In this document: positions 1-7,919 of the stretch, piece by piece
How the letters are laid out: each line of letters starts with the position of its first letter
Position numbering within the stretch: the stretch's first letter is position 1
NCBI GenBank assembly: GCA_963755435.1
Contig: CAVWJX010000011.1
Span: forward strand, 124,001-188,000
DNA length: 64,000 bases
Origin: AP-15 sp963755435
GTDB lineage: Bacteria > Pseudomonadota > Alphaproteobacteria > ATCC43930 > CGMCC-115725
Direction: 5' to 3'
Translations under genes and position numbers: made by a program
Notes under the pieces: model-generated
Database searches by the model: none
The model's input: the letters and a program-made list of their open reading frames with translations, nothing else
Told to the model about the DNA's origin: nothing

Positions 1-306
1 CTGTTGATGGTCGGCGTGCCGCTCGATCTGCCCAAATCGAAGGCCGCGGCGATCGTCGCGCCGAAGCAGCCATTGGTCGTCAGCCTCGACCGCCAGGGCG
101 CGATGTTCATCGGCGACAACCCGGTCCCGGCGGCCGATCTCGAAGCAAGGCTGGCGGCACTCGCCGCGGCCGACCCGGCCCGGATCGTCTACGTCCGCGG
201 TGACCGCACGATCAGCTATGCGCAGCTGATGGACGTGCTGAGCCAGGTCAACCGCGCCGGGTTCGTCAAGGTCACCCTGGTCGCCGCGGCCGCCGGCAGG
301 AAGTGA
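1..306 (+). CDS. TolR/ExbD-family biopolymer transport protein, C-terminal part (5' truncated by window edge)
   Basis: The first in-frame codons read LLMVGVPLDLPKS, which matches the stretch just after the single membrane helix of TolR/ExbD proteins. The remaining ~90 residues have the periplasmic TolR/ExbD pattern, including VSLDRQGAMFIGDNPV, a YVRGDRTISYAQLMDVL core and a VTLV strand near the end. TolR/ExbD works with TolQ/ExbB to convert proton-motive force into motion of a TolA/TonB partner at the inner membrane. The stop overlaps the GTG start of the TonB-like gene (GTGA), which implies translational coupling. The N-terminal helix with its conserved Asp lies outside the window, so TolR and ExbD cannot be told apart. 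Confidence 0.85.
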   Translation: MLMVGVPLDLPKSKAAAIVAPKQPLVVSLDRQGAMFIGDNPVPAADLEARLAALAAADPARIVYVRGDRTISYAQLMDVLSQVNRAGFVKVTLVAAAAGRK

Positions 307-1124
307 CCGGCTTCAGGCTTCCGCTGGCGCTGTCGCTGGCGGCGCATGCCGTGGTGCTGGGCCTGCTGCTGCTGATGCCGGCGCCGCCGCCGCCGGCGCC
401 GGCGGCGCTTCCCCCGGGCGGCATCGTCGTCGCCTTTGCTCCGGCATTGCCGCAACCGGCCAAGCCGCCACCGGCCGCAACACCACCGCCACCGCCGGTC
501 AAGGCAGCGCCACCGCCAGCACCAGCACCGCCGCCGCCACCACCGGCCGCAACACCACCGCCGCCGCCTGCAGTTCAGCCGCCACCGCCGCCGCCCGAAG
601 CCTCGGCAAATGCGAGCGAACCGTTGCCGCCGCCGCCGCCGCCCAAGCCGCCGGTCCCGCCGCCCGCACCCGCACCCGCACCGCGACGGATCGAACGGCG
701 GCCGCGCTATCCGGCCTATCGCCCCTACGCGCCCCCGGTCCCGGCCGTCACCCGCGAGGCGCCGGCGCCGGCGCCTCGGCCGCAGACCGCATTCGCGCCG
801 CCGGCGCCGGTCCGCGCCCCGGCCCCGGCGAGCGCGATCACCCCAGGCTACCGCGAACTCCTGAGCGAATGGCTCGAGCGCCACAAGCGCTACCCGGCGA
901 GCGCCCGCGACAACGGCGAGGAAGGGCGTGCGGTGCTGCACTTCGTGGTCGAGCGCAGCGGCCGGGTCGCCAATTTCGCGGTGGTCGAGAGCACCGGCCA
1001 CCCCGATCTCGACGCCGCCCTCGAAACCATGATGCGCGGTGCCACATTGCCGCCGTTCCCGGCCGGCATGGACGAGCCCAGCATCTCGGTCTCGGTGGCG
1101 ATCCGGTTCAGCCTCGGCGGCTGA
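303..1124 (+). CDS. TonB/TolA-family energy transducer
   Basis: The 273-aa protein has the TonB/TolA layout. An N-terminal membrane anchor (residues ~5-25, LALSLAAHAVVLGLLLLM) is followed by a long periplasmic spacer almost entirely of Pro and Ala (about 30-160). A folded C-terminal domain of ~85 residues contains YPASARDNGEEGRAVLHFVV and ends in VSVAIRFSLGG, the TonB C-terminal signature. Such proteins carry energy from the TolQR/ExbBD motor to outer-membrane partners. The GTG start overlaps the upstream stop by 4 nt, so both genes are probably co-translated. Position after tolR suggests TolA, while the C-terminal domain looks more like TonB; I leave this open. The proline spacer produces long spurious frames on both strands. 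Confidence 0.85.
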   Translation: MTGFRLPLALSLAAHAVVLGLLLLMPAPPPPAPAALPPGGIVVAFAPALPQPAKPPPAATPPPPPVKAAPPPAPAPPPPPPAATPPPPPAVQPPPPPPEASANASEPLPPPPPPKPPVPPPAPAPAPRRIERRPRYPAYRPYAPPVPAVTREAPAPAPRPQTAFAPPAPVRAPAPASAITPGYRELLSEWLERHKRYPASARDNGEEGRAVLHFVVERSGRVANFAVVESTGHPDLDAALETMMRGATLPPFPAGMDEPSISVSVAIRFSLGG

Positions 1125-1151
1125 GTAGCTCGGCGGCTGAGTTGACCACCG

Positions 1152-1493
1152 CTACAGATTCGCGTCGATCGTGGTTCCGGGCGCGACATAGGCCCGGTCC
1201 CACCCGGTCCATTGCCCGGCGACGGGCTGGTCGGGGTCAAGCTCGCGCCGCCAGCAGATTTCGGTGCCCGGCGGCACGTAAATGAACTTGGTGGCGTTGC
1301 CCGGCAGCACGAAATCCATGGTCGAGGCATAGCCCGGACCGCGCGACGCGCAATCCGGGTTGGCGGTGATCACCGCCTCGACACTGGTCGGTCCGAAATG
1401 CGGATTGCTCAGCAGGAAGGTCCCCGGTCCGGGCGGCGGTGGCGCGCACGCGGCGGCACAGGTAAGCACAATCGCCAGCACTGTCGATCGCAC
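1152..1493 (-). CDS. Small predicted lipoprotein of unknown function
   Basis: The 113-aa product starts MRSTVLAIVLTCAAACAPP, a short lipoprotein signal peptide with a lipobox-like Cys at residue 16. The mature part is ~95 residues with three further Cys/Trp-containing stretches and looks like a small beta-rich domain (FLLSNPHFGP, KFIYVPPGTEICWRRELDP). I do not recognise a family. It is convergent with the TonB-like gene and lies just downstream of the decarboxylase-family gene on the same strand, ~100 nt away. A function in the envelope is inferred only from the signal peptide. Confidence 0.6.
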   Translation of the reverse strand: MRSTVLAIVLTCAAACAPPPPGPGTFLLSNPHFGPTSVEAVITANPDCASRGPGYASTMDFVLPGNATKFIYVPPGTEICWRRELDPDQPVAGQWTGWDRAYVAPGTTIDANL

Positions 1494-1594
1494 GGGGTGG
1501 CTTTCTCAGAGAATGAAATCGCAGGCCGACACCATCGCGCGGCGGTCGGCGTCGAGGCGCCGCGCGGTGCCGATCGAGGACGGTGTTGCGGAGC

Positions 1595-2461
1595 TCATGC
1601 CCCGCCGAGGTAATCCTTGGTCCAGCGCTGATAATCCTCGGCCCGGGTGACCCGCCGCATCAGCTCGGGCGAGGCGATGCCGGCGAGATCGCCGGGCTTG
1701 GTGCCGTCGCGCAGCGCCTTCAAGGTGTTGTAGACTGCCTGCACCGCGGCCGAGAACGGCGCATGCGTCTGCAGCGCCACCCGCACCCGATGCGCCCCCA
1801 GCCATTCGAGATCGCCGAGCTGGCCGCCGCCACCGCCGAGGATCAGCGGGATCCTGATCGCCCCCGACACCGCCTCGACCGCCTCGACGCTGACCCCGCC
1901 GGCGAGGAACACCGCGTCGACCCCAGCCGCCTCATAGGCCCGGGCCCGCTTGACCGCCTCGTCGATGTTGGCGATCGCCAAAGCACTGGTGCGCCCGGCG
2001 ATGACTAGGTTCTTGTCCTGGCGCGCCGATAGCGCCGCCTTCATCTTGCCCACCCCCTCCTCGACCGAACTGAGGCGCGGCTTGCCATCGGGTCCATAAG
2101 GCCGCGGCAGCACCGTATCCTCGATCGACATCGCGCAGATCCCGGCGGTCTCCAATTCCTCGACGGTGCGGCGCACGTTGAGCGCGTTGCCGTAGCCGTG
2201 GTCGGCGTCGACCAAGAGCGCCAGATTGCCGGCGCGGCAGATGCGGTTGGCCTGGGCGGCGAACTCGGTCAGGGTCAAAACCACCAGGTCCGGGGCGCCG
2301 AGCACCGCCATCGAGCCGATCGAGCCGGAAAACATGCCGACCTCGAAACCGAGATCCTCGGCGATGCGCGCCGAGATCGCGTCATAGACTGAGCCCGGAT
2401 GCACGCAGCGTTGTCCGGAAAGGAGCGCGCGAAAGCGCTCGCGCCGTTCGGTCCAGTTCAT
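1595..2461 (-). CDS. Isocitrate lyase/PEP mutase superfamily enzyme, probable oxaloacetate decarboxylase
   Basis: The 288-aa protein matches the PA4872-type oxaloacetate decarboxylase branch of the PEP mutase/isocitrate lyase superfamily. It opens with RFRALLSGQRCVHPGSVYDAIS. It carries the metal-binding DADHGYGNALNVRRTV loop, IEDTVLPRPYG, the EEGVGKMKAAL segment and a C-terminal helix ending KDYLGGA. Members bind Mg2+ in a TIM barrel and cleave or decarboxylate 2-oxo acids. The assignment to oxaloacetate is by family resemblance; related C-C lyases such as methylisocitrate lyase usually have a KKCGH motif, which is absent here. It is divergent from the reductase-family gene at 2586, and the 124-nt gap between them would hold both promoters. 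Confidence 0.8.
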   Translation of the reverse strand: MNWTERRERFRALLSGQRCVHPGSVYDAISARIAEDLGFEVGMFSGSIGSMAVLGAPDLVVLTLTEFAAQANRICRAGNLALLVDADHGYGNALNVRRTVEELETAGICAMSIEDTVLPRPYGPDGKPRLSSVEEGVGKMKAALSARQDKNLVIAGRTSALAIANIDEAVKRARAYEAAGVDAVFLAGGVSVEAVEAVSGAIRIPLILGGGGGQLGDLEWLGAHRVRVALQTHAPFSAAVQAVYNTLKALRDGTKPGDLAGIASPELMRRVTRAEDYQRWTKDYLGGA

Positions 2462-2585
2462 GATGGCAGCGTCCTTGAAAGTTGGTCGGAGAAACTTGAA
2501 GGTTGGTCGCAGAAAGAGGTTTCTCGGATCGGAATTCGCCGATCAGCTTATCATGGCGCCGCGCAGGTCATAGAGGGATCAGATC

Positions 2586-3644
2586 ATGGAAAAGCGGATT
2601 GCGGTGATCGGTGCCGGCGCGATCGGCGGCTACACCGGCGGCCAGCTCGCGCATAATGGGTTCGACGTGACCCTGATCGACCCCTGGCCCGAGCATATCG
2701 AGGCGATCCGCCGCGACGGGCTGGCGATCGAGGGGGTGACCGAGGAGGAATTCGTCTGCGCCAGGCCGAAGACGATGCATCTGACCGAATTGCAGCATCT
2801 CTCCAAGGAAAAGCCGATCGACATCGCGATGATCGCGGTCAAATCCTACGACACCGAATGGGCGGCGGCGCTGATCGGGCAATACCTGGCGCCCGACGGC
2901 TATGTCGTCTCGTTGCAAAACTGCATGAACGAGGAGCGCATCGCCGGCGTCGTCGGCTGGGAGCGGACGGTGGGCGCCATCCCCGCGCTGCTCGCGGCCG
3001 AGCTCTATGCGCCGGGCCGGGTCCGCCGCACCGTCGCCAAGGGCGCCTCGCACTACGACGTCTACCGGGTCGGCGAGGTGCACGGCCGCATCACCCGGCG
3101 GCTCGAAGAGCTGGCGGCGATGATCGCCACGATCGATACCGTCAAGCCGACCCGCAATCTGTGGGGCGAGCGCTGGTCGAAGCTCTGCGTCAATGGCATG
3201 CGCAACGGCATCGGCGCCTCGACCGGGCTCTCCGGCAACGCCATGGACCGGCACGACCGGATCCGCCGCGTCAGCATCCGGCTCGGCAGCGAGGCGGTGC
3301 GCGTCGGCCAGGCGCTCGGCTACCAGATCGAGCATATCCGCATGCACGACCCCGAAACCCTGGCCCGCGCCGGCGAGGGCGATAGCGGCGCGCTCGACGA
3401 GGTCGAATTGCAGATTCTGGCCGAAGCCGGCTCGAACACCCGCAGCGATCTGCAGCGCCCCTCGATGGGCCAGGACATGCTCAAGGGCCGGCGCACCGAG
3501 ATCGATTTCATCAACGGGCTGATCGCCGAAAAGGGCGCCGAGGTCGGCTGCCCGGCCCCGACCCACCTCAAGCTGATCGCCGCCGTCAAGGAGGTCGAGC
3601 ACGCCAAGCGGCCGGCGGCGCCAGAAAATCTGTTCGCGATCTGA
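2586..3644 (+). CDS. Ketopantoate reductase (ApbA/PanE) family NAD(P)-dependent oxidoreductase
   Basis: The 352-aa protein starts KRIAVIGAGAIGGYTGGQLA, a Rossmann GxGxxG dinucleotide-binding loop. It continues with the DIAMIAVKSYDT strand typical of the 2-dehydropantoate 2-reductase family and a helical C-terminal ApbA_C domain (KLCVNGMRNGIGASTGLSG, RSDLQRPSMGQDMLKGRRTEI). The last region holds the family SMxxDxxxxxxTEID motif, with the Glu-Ile-Asp substrate loop visible. Biochemically it would reduce a 2-oxo or beta-keto acid with NADPH. At 352 residues it is longer than canonical PanE (~300 aa), and such longer homologues are often catabolic, so pantothenate synthesis is not certain. A GAGGG ribosome site precedes ATG 2586. 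Confidence 0.8.
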   Translation: MEKRIAVIGAGAIGGYTGGQLAHNGFDVTLIDPWPEHIEAIRRDGLAIEGVTEEEFVCARPKTMHLTELQHLSKEKPIDIAMIAVKSYDTEWAAALIGQYLAPDGYVVSLQNCMNEERIAGVVGWERTVGAIPALLAAELYAPGRVRRTVAKGASHYDVYRVGEVHGRITRRLEELAAMIATIDTVKPTRNLWGERWSKLCVNGMRNGIGASTGLSGNAMDRHDRIRRVSIRLGSEAVRVGQALGYQIEHIRMHDPETLARAGEGDSGALDEVELQILAEAGSNTRSDLQRPSMGQDMLKGRRTEIDFINGLIAEKGAEVGCPAPTHLKLIAAVKEVEHAKRPAAPENLFAI

Positions 3645-3654
3645 GGTGATCGAG

Positions 3655-3671
3655 GGCGCCGGCCTGGCGCC
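3655..3671. terminator. GC-rich hairpin between convergent genes
   Basis: The sequence GGCGCC-GGCCT-GGCGCC forms a 6-bp perfect stem between the convergent reductase-family gene and mutL. No T-run follows on either strand, so a role as a bidirectional terminator is only suggested by position. Confidence 0.3.
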
Positions 3672-3707
3672 AGAACGCGGCTGCCGCCCAGCGTCAATTC
3701 CGCACCG

Positions 3708-5492
3708 TCAGCGCCGGCCGAACAAACGCTCGAGGTCGGCGAGGTCGAGGGCGATATAGGTCGGGCGGCCATGATTGCACTGGCCGCTATGCGGGGTCGC
3801 CTCCATCTGGCGCAGCAGCGCGTCCATCTCCGCCGGCGACAGGCGGCGGCCGGCGCGCACGCTGATGTGGCAGGCGAGCGTCCCGCACACGCTCTCGACC
3901 CGCTCCTTCAGCGACAAGGCGTCGCCCCATTCGGCGAGCTCGTCGGCGAGGTCGCGCACTAGGGCCGCGACATCGAGCCCCGGCAGCAGCGCCGGAACCT
4001 CGCGCACCACGACCGCCCCCGGCCCGAACCCTTCGATCACCAGGCCGAATTCGGCGAGCTCCGCGGCGCGCGCGGCGAGCCGGGCGGCCGCCGCCTCGTC
4101 GAGCTCGACGATCTCGGGCAACAGCAGGCTCTGGCGGGCGACCCCGCGGCGGGTGAGATCGGCCTTGATCCGCTCATGGACCAGCCGCTCATGCGCGGCG
4201 TGCTGGTCGACCAGCACGATCCCGGTCGCGGTCTCGGCCAGGATGTAGGTGCCGTGCAGCTGCGCGCGCGCCGAGCCGAGCGGCAGTTGCGCGTCGGGCG
4301 CCGGCGCTGCCTCGGCCATCCGGAAGGCGTCGCCGGTCTCGGCCAGCCCGGATTGCGGCGGGGCGGGCGGGAAGGCGAAACGCGGCCCCGAAGCGCTCGG
4401 CGATCCGCCGGCAAAGCCATCCCCCAAATGCCGTTCCCCGGGTCGTAGATCTGCTGGCCGGAACGCACCGAGAGCGGCCGCGGCGACCGTGGTCGACGCG
4501 CGATGCCCGGCGGCGGCCAGCGCCGCGCGCAGCGCGCCAACGATCAGCCCGCGCACCAGGGCGGCGTCGCGAAACCGAATTTCGGCCTTGGCCGGATGGA
4601 CGTTGACATCGATCTCGTCCTCCGGGCCGTCGAGAAACAAGGCCACGATCGGGTGGCGGTCGCGCGCCAAGAGATCCTGATACGCGCCGCGTACCGCGCC
4701 GGCCAACAGCCGGTCGCGCACCGGGCGGCCGTTGACGACGAGGTATTGCTCGCGCGGCAAGGCCCGGTTCAGGGTCGGCAGGCCGGCGAGCCCCGACAGG
4801 CGGAAGCCGCCGCGCTCGGCCTCGATCTCGAGCGCATTCTGGGCGAAGTCGCGGCCGAGCAAGGCGGCGAGCCGCGAGCGCCGGTCGGCGGCGGCCGGCA
4901 GCCGCAGTAGGACGCGCTGCTCCTCGGCGGCGACCTCGAAGGCGATCCTGGGATAGGCCATCGCCAGCCGGCGCACCATGTCGACCGCGAGTTCGCGCTC
5001 GGTCCGCGCCGTCTTCAGGAATTTGAGCCGGGCCGGGGTCGCAAAAAACAGGTCGCGCACCTCGACCCGGGTGCCGGGAGGTGCCGCGGCCGGCTCAGGC
5101 GGGCTCTTGCGGCCGGCCTCGACCGCGATCGCCCAGGCGTTCTCGGCCCCGGCCGGGCGCGAGACCAGGCGCAGCCGGCTCACCGCGCCGATCGAGGGCA
5201 GGGCCTCGCCGCGAAAGCCCAACGCCCGGATATGCAACAGATCGTCGTCCGGCAGTTTCGAGGTGCAATGGCGCTCGACCGCCAGCACCAGTTCGTCGCC
5301 GGTCATGCCGGCCCCGTCATCGGCGACCGCGATCAACTCCTGACCGCCGGCGTGCAGCGTCACCCGGATCTGCCGGGCGGCGGCGTCGATCGCGTTCTCG
5401 ACCAATTCCTTGACTGCGGCGGCCGGCCGCTCGACCACCTCGCCGGCGGCGATGCGATTGATCAGGACCGGCGGCAACAGGCGGATCGTCAT
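3708..5492 (-). CDS. mutL: DNA mismatch repair protein MutL
   Basis: The protein of 594 aa begins MTIRLLPPVLINRIAAGEVV, the standard MutL N-terminus. I therefore start at ATG 5492 and not at the longer open frame upstream. The N-terminal GHKL ATPase shows ELVENAIDA, DDGAGM and GFRGEAL (motifs I-III). A Pro/Ala-rich linker around residues 330-400 separates it from the dimerisation domain. That C-terminal domain contains DQHAAHERLVHE, which fits the DQHA(X)2E(X)4E endonuclease metal site, plus CNHGRP near the end. MutL couples MutS mismatch recognition to strand incision; the motif suggests this MutL nicks DNA itself, as in bacteria without MutH. Confidence 0.95.
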   Translation of the reverse strand: MTIRLLPPVLINRIAAGEVVERPAAAVKELVENAIDAAARQIRVTLHAGGQELIAVADDGAGMTGDELVLAVERHCTSKLPDDDLLHIRALGFRGEALPSIGAVSRLRLVSRPAGAENAWAIAVEAGRKSPPEPAAAPPGTRVEVRDLFFATPARLKFLKTARTERELAVDMVRRLAMAYPRIAFEVAAEEQRVLLRLPAAADRRSRLAALLGRDFAQNALEIEAERGGFRLSGLAGLPTLNRALPREQYLVVNGRPVRDRLLAGAVRGAYQDLLARDRHPIVALFLDGPEDEIDVNVHPAKAEIRFRDAALVRGLIVGALRAALAAAGHRASTTVAAAALGAFRPADLRPGERHLGDGFAGGSPSASGPRFAFPPAPPQSGLAETGDAFRMAEAAPAPDAQLPLGSARAQLHGTYILAETATGIVLVDQHAAHERLVHERIKADLTRRGVARQSLLLPEIVELDEAAAARLAARAAELAEFGLVIEGFGPGAVVVREVPALLPGLDVAALVRDLADELAEWGDALSLKERVESVCGTLACHISVRAGRRLSPAEMDALLRQMEATPHSGQCNHGRPTYIALDLADLERLFGRR

Positions 5493-5608
5493 CGCCCGAG
5501 TGTACACCCGATGCCCCCCGGCCGCGATCCTGGCGCCGGCTCGCCGCCAAGCCCGCCGCAACGCGACGGGCGCACCGCTCCGCCGGAACGCCGGCGCAAC
5601 GCGATGCG

Positions 5609-6280
5609 CTATTGCGCCGCGCTCGCGGTCTTCTGCCGCATCAGGTCGAGCAGACCCTGGACCTGGCCGCCATGGCGCTGGATCACCGAGGCGAATTCGG
5701 AGCGTTGGGTCACCGCCATGCTGACCCCCTCGACGATCACATCGCTGATCTTGTAGGCGCCGTCGTCGTTGACCAGCCGCCAGTCGACCTTAAGCGGCTG
5801 CGGCGCGCCGGGCGAGATCACGTCGGTCGTGACGATCACCGAATCCGCATCGGGCCGGCTGCCTTTGACCTTGAACTGCTCGCCGCCGAAATCGGAGAGC
5901 CGCGCGGTGTAAACGTAGACAACATAATCCTGGAACAGCTTGAGAAACTCTTTCTGCTCCGCCGGGCTGGCGCTGCGCCAATAGCGGCCGAGAACAAACC
6001 GGGCGATGCCGGCAGAGTCGAAATCACGCTCGAAAAGCTCGCGAAAACGAGCCTGCCGTTCCGCGACCGGGGTCTTTTTGTTCAGAACCTCGAGCGCATG
6101 GTCCCACAGATTATTCATAAAGGCGGTCGCCTGCGCGTCGGGATCGCCGGGCGAGGCCGCCGGCGCCGCCGCCATCGCCAGCGGCAGCAGCAGGATCAGG
6201 ATCAGACGTCGCATCAAGGGCGCCGCGATCTCCCAGCGATTGGGTTGTCCGGCAGGCTTGCGGCGGCTGGATAAAGCCAT
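5609..6280 (-). CDS. mlaC: MlaC-type phospholipid-transport substrate-binding protein
   Basis: The protein has a secretory signal (RRLILILLLPLAMAAAPAA) and a MlaC/Ttg2D core: FRELFERDFDSAGIARFVLG, then SPAEQKEFLKLFQDYVVYVY and VDWRLVNDDGAYKISDVIVEGVS. MlaC shuttles phospholipids in the periplasm between the outer-membrane MlaA complex and the inner-membrane MlaFEDB ABC transporter, protecting membrane asymmetry. I place the start at ATG 6280 because an AAGGGGA ribosome site lies 8 nt upstream. This gives a ~23-residue N-region before the hydrophobic core. ATG 6214 is an alternative with a more usual signal peptide but no good ribosome site. No other mla genes are nearby. Confidence 0.85.
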   Translation of the reverse strand: MALSSRRKPAGQPNRWEIAAPLMRRLILILLLPLAMAAAPAASPGDPDAQATAFMNNLWDHALEVLNKKTPVAERQARFRELFERDFDSAGIARFVLGRYWRSASPAEQKEFLKLFQDYVVYVYTARLSDFGGEQFKVKGSRPDADSVIVTTDVISPGAPQPLKVDWRLVNDDGAYKISDVIVEGVSMAVTQRSEFASVIQRHGGQVQGLLDLMRQKTASAAQ

Positions 6281-6315
6281 GGTCACTATCCCCTTCGGCC
6301 TTGGCTCGCTGCACT

Positions 6316-6344
6316 CTCATAGCGCGGCAGCATTCGCTTGACAA
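6316..6344 (-). promoter_or_regulatory. Candidate sigma70-type promoter of mlaC
   Basis: On the minus strand TTGTCA (6344-6339) and TATGAG (6321-6316) are separated by exactly 17 bp, 36 nt upstream of the chosen mlaC start. Both hexamers are close to the consensus and sit in the only sizeable gap upstream of mlaC. Confidence 0.5.
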
Positions 6345-6406
6345 CATTCTCGCGCGGCATGATCGCAATCGGCCAAAGTGCAATCAATCGGCGCTTCGCA
6401 CTCGGC

Positions 6407-6928
6407 TCAATTCTTGACCTGTTCCCAGGCCCGCTCGACCGCGGGCGACAGCTTGTCCATGTGCTTCAGGAAGAGTGCCAGCGTCCAGATCTGCTGGTCG
6501 TTGAGCGTATCCTTCCACGCCGGCATGCCGGTCCAGCGAATGCCGTGGGTGATCTTCCAAACCGACACGCCCTCGGGGTCGTCTTCCACCCCGTCCGTCG
6601 CCAGTTGCGGCGGCGGCGGGTACTCGCCCTTGGCGATCGGCGAGGCCGAGGCGTCTCCCTTGGCGGTGCCATGGCAGATCGCGCAATGCTGGCCGTAGAG
6701 CGTGACCCCGGCGATCAGATTGTCGTCGGTTGCCGCCACCGGGTTGGGACCTTTGGGGGCCTCGCGCGCGAGGGTCGCGCGCAGCGAGGTTCGCGCCGCC
6801 CAGGTTTCGAGCCGGCCGGGCTTGGCGTCGGCGTTGGCCGGGATCACGCCGCTGCGCAAAACGATATAGCCGCCGACCACGGCGACGATGATGGCGACGA
6901 TGATGCCCGCGACAAAACCCTTCAACAT
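6407..6928 (-). CDS. Membrane-anchored class I c-type cytochrome
   Basis: The 173-aa protein starts MLKGFVAGIIVAIIVAVVGGYIVL, an uncleaved N-terminal helix. Its single haem site CAICH is followed about 60 residues later by GMPAW, whose Met is the likely sixth haem ligand. The fold is that of a periplasmic mono-haem cytochrome c tethered to the inner membrane. Its partner oxidase or dehydrogenase is not in the window. An AGGGGA ribosome site 7 nt upstream of ATG 6928 fixes the start; the longer open frame upstream is not supported. It lies downstream of, and divergent to, msrA. Confidence 0.85.
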   Translation of the reverse strand: MLKGFVAGIIVAIIVAVVGGYIVLRSGVIPANADAKPGRLETWAARTSLRATLAREAPKGPNPVAATDDNLIAGVTLYGQHCAICHGTAKGDASASPIAKGEYPPPPQLATDGVEDDPEGVSVWKITHGIRWTGMPAWKDTLNDQQIWTLALFLKHMDKLSPAVERAWEQVKN

Positions 6929-7134
6929 CGCGATCCCCTTTCGCTGTCCCGGTGCCGCCCCGCCCGCAGCACCGCCCCGATTGCCTGGGCGCCGAGCCCG
7001 GCCGATCCATCTTACCCGGCCCCGCCGATAATACCCGGTCCCGCGCGGCAAGGCTTGGCGAGAACGGGCTTGCTGCCTACATCGAGGCGACGTTCGCCGA
7101 AACGGCGACGCCTGCACAAACAAGGGGGTGCCCG

Positions 7135-7794
7135 ATGTGGCGGTTCATGCGTGACAAGCTGACGGTGCCGCAGGCCGCGGATTGCCTGCCGGGCCGCGCC
7201 GAGCCGGTGAGCATCCCCGAGCGCCATTTCATCAACAATCATCCGCTGGCCGGGCCCTATCCGGCGGGCTTTGAGAAGGCGCTGTTCGGGCTCGGCTGCT
7301 TCTGGGGCGCCGAGCGGGTGTTCTGGCAGGCTCCCGGGGTGTGGGTCACCGCGGTCGGCTATGCCGGCGGCTCGACCCCGAACCCGACCTATGAGGAGGT
7401 GTGCAGCGGCCGCACCGGGCATACCGAGGCGGTGCTCGTCGTCTACGACCCGGCCGTCACCAGCTACGACGCGCTGCTCAAGCTGTTTTGGGAAAGCCAT
7501 GACCCGACCCAGGGCATGCGCCAGGGCAACGATGTCGGGACCCAATACCGCTCGGCGATCTATACCTATTCGCCCGAGCAGCGCCGCGCCGCCGAGGCAA
7601 CGCGGGACGCCTATCAGCCGCGGCTCGAGACCGCCCGCTATGGCGCGATCTCGACCGAGATCGCCGATGCCCCGCCATTCTATTTCGCCGAAGGCTACCA
7701 CCAGCAATACCTGGCCAAGAACCCGCACGGCTATTGCGGGCTCGGCGGCACCGGAATCGCCTGCCCGATCCCGGCCAAAACCTTCGCCGCCTGA
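7135..7794 (+). CDS. msrA: Peptide-methionine (S)-S-oxide reductase
   Basis: This is a 219-aa MsrA. The catalytic Cys sits in GLGCFWGAERVFW, followed by VGYAGGSTPNPTYEEVCSG, HTEAVLVVYDP and the substrate pocket segment FWESHDPTQGMRQGNDVGTQ. A C-terminal YCGLGGTGIACP supplies resolving cysteines. The enzyme repairs methionine-S-sulfoxide in proteins using thioredoxin. The N-terminal extension of ~40 residues resembles that of the longer E. coli MsrA. ATG 7135 is preceded by CAAGGGGG and gives the family-like start. The gene lies opposite the cytochrome gene with a shared ~200-nt intergenic region. Confidence 0.93.
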   Translation: MWRFMRDKLTVPQAADCLPGRAEPVSIPERHFINNHPLAGPYPAGFEKALFGLGCFWGAERVFWQAPGVWVTAVGYAGGSTPNPTYEEVCSGRTGHTEAVLVVYDPAVTSYDALLKLFWESHDPTQGMRQGNDVGTQYRSAIYTYSPEQRRAAEATRDAYQPRLETARYGAISTEIADAPPFYFAEGYHQQYLAKNPHGYCGLGGTGIACPIPAKTFAA

Positions 7795-7830
7795 ACCGTC
7801 GCCGCCTGAACCGTCGCTGCCTGAACCGTC
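7786..7830 (+). repeat. Three tandem 15-bp repeats at the msrA stop
   Basis: The unit gccgcctgaaccgtc is present three times head to tail; the third copy differs by one base (gctgcc). The first copy contains the last codons and the TGA of msrA, so each unit repeats a TGA in the same frame. Confidence 0.8.
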
Positions 7831-7919
7831 ACGCCGGGCCGCGTGCTGAAGCGCCCGCTCCCGGGGATGCGGCGGAGGGTCAGGTGCGGGCGCCGGACCG
7901 CCGACCGGCCAGCGCGGCC

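Noticed and set aside
216..1001. Long Arg/Cys-rich minus-strand frame across the TonB spacer
   Set aside because: It is the complement of the proline codons in the TonB-like gene and has no protein-like pattern.
2568..3602. 344-aa minus frame opposite the reductase
   Set aside because: Mirror of high-GC codon positions of the real gene, which has clear Rossmann and ApbA motifs on the + strand.
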